The translations under genes were made by a program, and so were the position numbers. From positions 5,942,204 to 6,006,203 of the forward strand of contig NC_061785.1 in assembly GCF_022458985.1 (NCBI RefSeq): a stretch of 64,000 nt of DNA, read 5' to 3'. Shown one piece after another: positions 57,389-64,000 of this stretch; position 1 is the stretch's first letter, and each line of letters begins with the position of its first letter. Origin of the DNA: Mugil cephalus (Eukaryota > Chordata > Actinopteri > Mugiliformes > Mugilidae). The notes under the pieces were generated by a model. The model worked only from the letters and a program-made list of their open reading frames with translations. It did no database searches and was not told where the DNA came from.

Positions 57389-58043
57389 TTTTTTTAAGTC
57401 CCAAATCGCCTCGGATCGATTGCTTTGCCCCAAATGTTTGTTGTGCTGAAGCGGTTCCCGTCTTCCTTCCCGTGGCTTCGAGATGATCCGCCCGAGCAGG
57501 TGTTTATCTGCCGTCACTGGCCAGTTACCCAATTTAGCGCCTAACCTAGCGTGTAGTCTTACTAGGGGTGAGGGCAGAACAACAAACAGAGCAGGCCGGG
57601 CTCTGCTTTTTCACACCGCCCTGGGACTCTTAATTTAATAAGCCTCAAACAGCGATGAATCATTCCATAAAGCAGTGATAATTGGACGTAATTATGGGCA
57701 AAAAATGTTTGAGTGCACTGCTGATACCGGATGGCAGGAAGACCTCGGCATTTGTGGAGCAAAAACACTGCTCTGACATAAATATCTTAGGATGAAAGAA
57801 TTAAGCTTAGCTGTCGGCTGCACGTGGCATTAAAACCTCAAACTGTCTTTTAACTCTCCGCTTGTGTTGCAGGTCAATTTCACTTCATCCCGGCTTTTAA
57901 ACCGAAGAGAAACCTAATTAACTGTCTCCTTTTTACGCCAGGAAATATAATGACTTTTACTTCATTCAGGGTCATGAATGTGTACGTGGGTGCGGAGATG
58001 TGTTGTGAAATGTCAGAACCGATGCCGCATACAGAGTCAGTCG

Positions 58044-58083
58044 ATAAATGTCTCCGGGTCAAAAATGACCCGGAGACATTTAT
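58044..58083. repeat. Perfect inverted repeat with 18-bp arms
   Basis: Left arm ATAAATGTCTCCGGGTCA at 58044-58061, loop AAAA, right arm its exact reverse complement at 58066-58083. The centre is GGGTCAAAAATGACCC. Pairing extends outward past one mismatch. Confidence 0.97.
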
Positions 58084-58445
58084 TGATTATTTAAAGCAGC
58101 TGCTTCTGCTTAATGATAAATCTACAATAGTTTGCGCGATGGGACGAAACTTCTTCTCCCGATCCGAGCGTAAAACTTTTCGTGGAGCCTTCCAGTGAAG
58201 CACAGTTTTCATAATCGTTTTAATAAAATTTGGGAGATGTTTGACAGTAGCTTCACATGATTCATCAAACATTAAGAATGAGCTTTTGTTCTGAAGAGTT
58301 TTGGGAAATTAGAGGGAGATGTTTTCTAGGAAGGAGTCCGATTTACTGGAAATCAAAGTTTGTTGCTGTTTCAAAGAGCTGCCTTCTCAGAAAAGATTCT
58401 GTTATAAAAGGAGACTCGCAATTTACTTGCCATCAAAATCAGACT

Positions 58446-58472
58446 TATACACCAGTCAGCCATAAAATGACA
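58446..58472. mobile_element. Isolated Tc1-like terminal repeat
   Basis: TATACACCAGTCAGCCATAA then AATGACA matches the family terminus. No adjoining transposase sequence recognised. Confidence 0.5.
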
Positions 58473-58532
58473 TATTATGTTGTATTTATTACTTTTCTCT
58501 CACAACAGAAAGTTGGATTGTTCTCGTTTTAA

Positions 58533-58977
58533 CCCTTATAATGTGTTAGAAAGCTGCTCTTTTGTGTTAGCGGGTCAAAATTGACCCAAAATTGTCAAAA
58601 TAAAAATATTCCAGTATTAATTTTCACCTAATATCTAACATATATCCATGTAAGCTTTGTATTAAATGTTATTTTTTGGCCTAATAGACCTTTTATCTTT
58701 CAATGCACCACTCGTTTCCATCAAAAAAAGTCCATGGAGCAACCTAAACATTTTCTATGACCCATGGGTTCACGCAACTGTCAATATCCTCGATACTTTC
58801 TTTTTTTTAGAGACTTTCAGAATTTACTAAAATGGTGAAACAATCTTTTGTTGTGTTAAATTAGCTGTCGTTGGTGATATCATGAAACCTCAGCCCACTG
58901 AAAAACAAGGAAAACTTTTTTACATATTTTAACCTCACAAAAGGTCAAATTTGACACAAATTAACACAATTTGAGGG
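58533..58977. mobile_element. piggyBac-like MITE (445 bp) with TTAA target duplication
   Basis: Flanked by TTAA at 58529-58532 and 58978-58981. Ends are CCCTTATAATGTGTTAG and the inverted CCCTCAAATTGTGTTAA (13 of 17 matching). Subterminal palindromes GGGTCAAAATTGACCC (left) and AAGGTCAAATTTGACAC (right) lie inside. TTAA duplication with CCCT termini is the hallmark of piggyBac-type transposons. No transposase frame, so non-autonomous. Confidence 0.78.
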
Positions 58978-58982
58978 TTAAT

Positions 58983-59190
58983 TTGAAACATTTAAGAGGC
59001 TGGTAGATTTTTTGAAGGTGAACCAGGCATCTGTTTAACTAAATATTATTTTAAAATAAAACTTTACTGCTCCGAGACTTGATTTACTTAAAAAAAAATC
59101 CAAGCAACACAGACCTGAACATGCACGGTGGGTAGTTAATTATCAGCATTTTGACTCTTCAGCCTGTAGAGACCTGGATGATCTTGACTT
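58983..59190. repeat. Direct repeat copy B (partner at 41633-41880)
   Basis: Same ordered blocks as copy A, including AACTAAATATTATTTTAAAA and a final GATGATCTTGACTTTTTATT versus GTGATCTCGACTTTTATTAG in copy A. Starts immediately after the TTAA of the piggyBac-like MITE. Confidence 0.75.
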
Positions 59191-59514
59191 TTTATTTATT
59201 TATTTTTTATTTTGCACAATTAAAAAAATACACATAAAATATTACAGGAAATAATAATAATAATGAGACAGTGCAGTGAGAGGGCTTATTTGAAGCCTCT
59301 ACCTTATGATATTATTATAATATATTAATATTACAGTAATGTAGGAATAAAAACACAACATGATGTGGGTGAATGTGTGTGTGCATGTTAATTGATTGAA
59401 CTTTGTTAGACTTCACTGTTTTGCATCACTTGACATGTCTTGTCTTGATCGATGCTGTGATAGAAACTTGACCTGATTCTTGACTTTTTATCAAAAAAAA
59501 AAAAAAAACTTAGA

Positions 59515-59790
59515 CAGTCGGCCATAACATTATGACTACTGATAAATGAAGTAAATAACACTGATTATCTTAGTTTCCCGGCCCATGTCAGTAGGTAGGT
59601 AGGATGTCCAGGCAGCAAGTCAAACAGTTTGCCCTCCGAGTTGATTATAGATGCAAGAAAAATGATTAAGTGGAAAGATTTCAGCAGCTTTGACAAAGAT
59701 CAAACTTTCATGGCTAAACAGAACATCAGGACAGAACGTCCCTGCAGCTCAGTCACGTGTCAGAGTCAGATTCTCTGGTGGTTTTAACAA
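59515..59790 (+). pseudogene. Degenerate Tc1-like transposase start
   Basis: GTCGGCCATAACATTATGAC is the terminal repeat; AGTAAATAACACTGATTATC and AGGCAGCAAGTCAAACAG follow the family leader as I remember it. A decayed start codon region then reads MIKWKDFSSFDKDQ, paralleling the transposase N-terminus. No intact frame follows. Confidence 0.6.
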
Positions 59791-61249
59791 AGAATAAACT
59801 AGGATCACAACTCCCCCTGATCTGGCAGACCCCATAACATGCTAGCTAGCAACACATGTGTTAGCATAGTTTGTTCACGTTCATTTTTAACCAGTGATCC
59901 AGGGAAATTATTCATATGTGTGTGTCAGTGCACAGTCAGGGTGCATTTATTTCCTCAAAATACCCACTGGTCTTTTTCCCCAGGCAGAAAAAGAATCCTC
60001 TGATTCTCCTGCATCATCGCTGTAGCTCATTTCTGATTTGCGGAACTTAATTTACACCCTTAGCACAAACCTGGGCATCATTTAGTCTCTTTACAATGAG
60101 CTACTAGTGTGTGTGGAGGTTCAGGGTGGAACTTTCTGATCAGAATCGTCTGTTATCAGCGAGGTTGCTGCATTTCGTCTTCATCAGACGACAATGTGCC
60201 ACAAAAATCTTCAGACACACTTAAGCAGAGCTGGGAGGCTAACAGTACGTTAGCATGCTAACAAATGACAAGGATCACAGGTTGGTGCTCAGCAGGTTGT
60301 GCTGGTTTAAAATTTAGACTTAGCATGGGCTTTTTTTCCACGTTCTTCTCTACAGAAACTCAGGTTTGTGGAAGTTAATCGGAGTTTGAGGTGGTCCAAA
60401 TAAAACCTGAACTCTCCACCACTCATTTAGAACCGTGGAAGCCACAAGCAGCCTTTGTTTTTAGCTAACACGCTACTAAGACAAGTTTGCATGAGAGGAA
60501 GTCAGAAGTCATCTCATACGGGTAATCAATAATTAACCCACTTCCAAATAATAATTGTAGTAATGATAATATACCAACATAAACAAAATAAACCAACTAC
60601 TACTAATATAGTAAAACCAAAAGTCATCAAGAGAAGAATAAATCAATAAAGAAAAGAAATGTTAATAACTAAAGAATAATCTTTAATCAGTCTCATCCAT
60701 GAACTTTTTAAAAATCATGTTTTTATACTTTTTTTTTTTAAACTTAATTTCGATATTGTTTCAGTTCCACAAATTTTCACCTTAAAAGTAATAAAAAAAT
60801 CTTTTCCTTGTTGTTCTCACTCTCACATTCTTAAAATAAAACAATCCCCTTAAACTATATCTTCCCTCCCTTTGAGTCAACATGCTCTGAATATTTCCTG
60901 GTAATTGATTATTTTTATTTATTTATTTATTTTCTTGCTTTGACCATGATTTGTGCTGTTTGATATATAAGAATAAATACAGATTGTAGATGATGCTCTT
61001 GAAAGCATCACCCCACACCTCAGCACAGTAGGTTAAATATGATGAAACCAGAGAACTGTTTGTCCCCAAGGCTAATTCCTAAGAGTTCCCACTAATTTCC
61101 TGTTTCTTAGATTTTATTGCATAATGCGCTGTAAAATTTTATTTTTTATTTTTTTATTTTAAACGCTGGCTCATCTGGGGACCGGACATGAGCTCCAGTC
61201 GTGGTCAGTGATGACGTCCACTGCTTCAATCCTTATGCACCCAAACCAC

Positions 61250-61276
61250 CAGCAGCAGCAGCAGCAGCAGCAGCAG
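61250..61276. repeat. (CAG)9 trinucleotide repeat
   Basis: Nine perfect CAG units in the spacer 3' of the fifth phosphatase gene; not in a recognised exon. Confidence 0.95.
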
Positions 61277-61806
61277 AGACTTGCAAACAGGAATTTAGCA
61301 GAAACACAGACTGAATAAACTAGATTTTCTAGGTTAAACAAAATAGAGATCAATGTCAAAGCAGATTTAGTGGCAGCCCGTCCTCATGAAAGCAAAAAAA
61401 AAGCAGCTTTTTAAGCAGCTTACTCTCCAAATATTCACAGGAACACGAATGAATTTGAATGAAAAACTGAATGTTGAGGACGATAGTTGATATAAAATAG
61501 GAACTAAACATCATCAAAGACTTGGATCTGTTTTAAAATGAATCATTCTTTGAGGTGTATTTGATTCACCACAGCATGGATTCTTATTTTTATAAGTAAT
61601 TGTATGTAATATTTAGTCCTAACATTGATTCTGCCTAAAGGTGAGCTGATTTCACTGATCTCCCGTTAGGGGGGGGAGGAGGATCAATAACCAGCGAAAG
61701 AGGCAGCGTGATTCACATCAATCGCGGCGCTGGAGTCGAGGGAAATACATTTGATTTAACACCGCGGCTGAAACAAGCTGATCCCAGTCAAATATCCGTT
61801 CAGGTT

Positions 61807-62522
61807 TCAAGGGCGCCCATCGCGCTTCAGTTTCACATCCAGAGCACGAAGCTGTTTGAGAAACCCCCTGTTTGGGAAAATCCACCTGCGCTCTTTGACC
61901 TTATCGATGGCCTCCAGCAGGGTGTGATGATGGCGGATCATTAGGTAGGCCAGGACGAGCGAGGCGGACCTGCTCACGCCGACCGCACAGTGGACCAAAA
62001 CCCGAGCTGGGGGGAGGAAGGAGACGACGACAGTGAGCGCGTGCCGCGTTTTCACTCTGGATAGGTCTGACAAATGAAGTGTTTTACCGCCAGGGGTGTC
62101 GAGTGAGCTATGAATATACTCGGCGGAGGGGAAGAAGTAGCGGGAGAGGTCAAAAGATGGCGAGTCATCTGCAGGCACTCCGTAATAATCCACGCCGGAT
62201 CCGTAGAAGTCGTGGCTCCCCTGGCAGTACGTCTTCCCGTGGGCCGCGTTCAAGACATGAGTGATTCCCAGCTTCCACAGGCTGTAGCGATCATTGGCCA
62301 CTGACCTGAAACCAAATCAGTCGTCGTGATAGTGATAGGAAAGATTCAACTGATTTTATTTATTTATTTTTTTACAATGACTCACATGTCCCCAATGAAC
62401 AGGTTGGGCCAGACTTCATCCGCGTGGTTACCAAACCTTTTACCTCCGTACAAAACCTTCTCCAGCTCTTTTACAGAAGGAGTGGAAGAAGAGGCGTCCG
62501 TATTTTCCTGCAGGTTGTTCAT
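61807..62522 (-). CDS. dusp13a: DUSP13A/MDSP-like dual-specificity phosphatase (fifth of cluster)
   Basis: Exons 62522-62386, 62305-62088 and 62006-61807 join to 184 residues (human DUSP13A about 188). Seen: [68 protein letters not shown] (general-acid Asp), P-loop [11 protein letters not shown] with catalytic Cys and Arg, and [18 protein letters not shown]. The [18 protein letters not shown] and FYGS blocks match human DUSP13A closely as remembered; that protein is skeletal-muscle specific in mammals. Start ATG 62522 opens MNNLQENTD. Introns are compact (about 80 bp each). Last member of the minus-strand cluster in this window. Confidence 0.92.
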
Positions 62523-64000
62523 TTCTGACTACATTTAGAGTGAAATTGCCAAACTTTGTTGAGGCTTTGCTCCGACTCTGTCGGTACTGACAAGGACAGG
62601 TGCAACCTGGTCTAAAATTAAAGCGGTGACCTATATCTAAATGCTGGTCAGATCCACACCTCCAGATCTTCAAGAGGCCGTTAGCTCACGTCGATGGAGG
62701 ATGCTAAACAGCACGTTGGCCCTCTCCGTGGGACATTTCAGCACAAAAACAAAAACATTAAGTATCATGCAAACTCTGCAGGAAGGACTTTTCTTTCCAC
62801 TGAAGCACTTCCAGCTTAAAACAACATTAACGTCAAGCACACCTTAGTCAGGGGCTCTGCTAGCGCTCGGGGCTAACGCGCCGCCCAGCTTGAGACACAC
62901 CAAAGACAAAGACAAGCTGGCGATGTGTGGCCTGCAAATGTCTGGCCGCTCCTGCAGCCACTGCTCCGTGTACGGCTGCAGCAGCTTTGTAAATAAGAAG
63001 CGAACAGCTCTCCTCGTGAGCAATGTCAACAAGTTAGTTTGCCTTAGTAGCTGCTGAAAGACGAGGAACAGGGACACATCAATGTGGTGAAATGTTTATT
63101 CGAATGTTTAACACTCTGCTTGGTCGTATGTGGGACAGCAGTAGCTTTTTGAGCCAATCAGAGCTCTGCGCAATATGCATTGAAAGCTATTTTTCTTCTT
63201 ATTTCATTGACAGAAGTTATCATAGGATTTGACACATTTTTTCAAAACGACATCTTATTTTTTTTTTTAACTGAGTGCCAACTTTGATTACTCAAGAACA
63301 ACACCGTGTAGAGTCATTCTGACTTTTTCTAAAGAGACCAAGACCATGTATTAGCTCCAAAATGTTCATGAACAGCCTTCAATTTACTTTGGGTGTGTCC
63401 TAAATAGCCCCCTTTTTTTGCACAAAGGCTGGGAGGTTAAAAAAAAGGAGACAAAAACTTGTTAAGTTGTTTTGTTGAAACTGTTGAAGTTTAACGTGTT
63501 TAATAAACATATTAAGTGCATATACAGTATATTCTCTTCTTTCTTGAGTCTGGTTGCTCATGCAAAATGAAATGCGATTAACATAGATTAAAAATGAATG
63601 TCAATCGAGATTAATCCACAGCAGCCCTGTGATTACTCTGATTAAAAGTCTTATTTTCATTTTTAGATTTTTATTTATTTATAAATCCAGTATACAAGAC
63701 GCATGACCTTACAACATACAACAGACAAAAACCATGAGAAAGGGGGAAAAAAAGGCATTCCAGTCTTTCGCTACAGTAGAATGATAGAAGCCACTAATTA
63801 GTTGAACATCTCGACAGATGTAATCGAGAGAGCACAGCTCTGATCATGACCAGTGTGTACAGTTTTTGCATATCATGCATCAAACCTACAATCTATGACC
63901 AATCTCTACAAATATAACCAATCGTGTTATTTCTGAAGGAGAATAATGAAATCTACAAATGTAGACCACACAACCTTAATTGATTAAAAGTTTTATTCGT
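62523..64000. other. Sequence upstream of the fifth phosphatase gene to the window end
   Basis: The fifth gene's promoter should lie at its start. No further exon recognised. A 44-codon frame at 62923-63057 is Cys-rich but unsupported. Confidence 0.55.

Larger units (their letters stand above)
57389..61806. other. Repeat-rich spacer between the fourth and fifth phosphatase genes
   Basis: Holds a perfect hairpin (58044-58083), a Tc1-like terminal repeat (58446-58472), a piggyBac-like MITE (58533-58977), direct repeat copy B (58983-59190), a degraded Tc1-like transposon start (59515-59790), and a (CAG)9 run (61250-61276). The remainder is AT-rich with no coding exon recognised. Confidence 0.8.

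Noticed and set aside
57389..57532. Upstream in-frame extension of the fourth phosphatase gene
   Set aside because: Begins with a TTG, not ATG, and has no similarity to DUSP N-termini; ATG 57388 is the first real start.
62923..63057. Cys-rich 44-codon frame (HCSVYGCSSF) resembling the start of a THAP-type zinc finger
   Set aside because: Too short, lacks the rest of the THAP motif, no splice continuation found.

Overview
This is nuclear genomic DNA from a ray-finned (teleost) fish. The genes are intron-rich with consensus GT-AG splice sites and encode recognisable vertebrate proteins. The spacers carry relics of teleost-type Tc1-like transposons, a piggyBac-like miniature element and many microsatellites and poly-T tracts. 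The gene order adk - kat6b - dusp29 - dusp13 matches, from memory, the order on human 10q22, so this is a conserved syntenic block. No prokaryotic-type operon, CRISPR array, tRNA or rRNA gene was recognised.

Layout. Positions 1-14,274 hold the 3' end of adenosine kinase (adk, + strand): three final coding exons separated by a 10.8 kb intron, with earlier exons outside the window. Positions 14,275-20,091 are intergenic DNA that should contain the kat6b promoter and upstream non-coding exon(s). Positions 20,337-40,139 are a complete 16-coding-exon reading frame for the MYST histone acetyltransferase KAT6B (MORF), about 2,156 residues. It has an N-terminal winged-helix-like region, two PHD fingers, the MYST catalytic domain with its zinc finger, acidic stretches and the Ser/Met-rich C-terminus. 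Its 3' UTR has two candidate poly(A) signals.

From 42,252 to 62,522 lie five atypical dual-specificity phosphatase genes, all on the minus strand and tail-to-tail with kat6b: dusp29 (dupd1), two genes resembling DUSP13B/TMDP, and two resembling DUSP13A/MDSP. All five keep the CX5R P-loop (HCxxGxSRS), a candidate general-acid Asp and the same intron phases, so they are tandem duplicates. Their order mirrors the two halves of the mammalian DUSP13 locus, but each half appears twice. Two of them share a 25-nt first coding exon that naive ORF finding misses.

Adk controls adenosine and AMP levels. Kat6b acetylates histone H3 in BRPF complexes. The DUSP29/DUSP13 group comprises small cytosolic phosphatases, muscle- or testis-associated in mammals. 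These genes are linked by conserved synteny, not by a shared pathway.

Most unusual structures: a roughly 1 kb TCGTA pentanucleotide satellite in an intron of the second phosphatase gene; a His/Gln/Asn-rich insertion of about 93 residues in KAT6B; a 445-bp piggyBac-like MITE with TTAA duplications beside a perfect 18-bp-arm hairpin; a direct repeat flanking most of the DUSP cluster; and Tc1-like relics placed at functional edges of DUSP genes. All calls were read by eye; no alignments or database searches were run.
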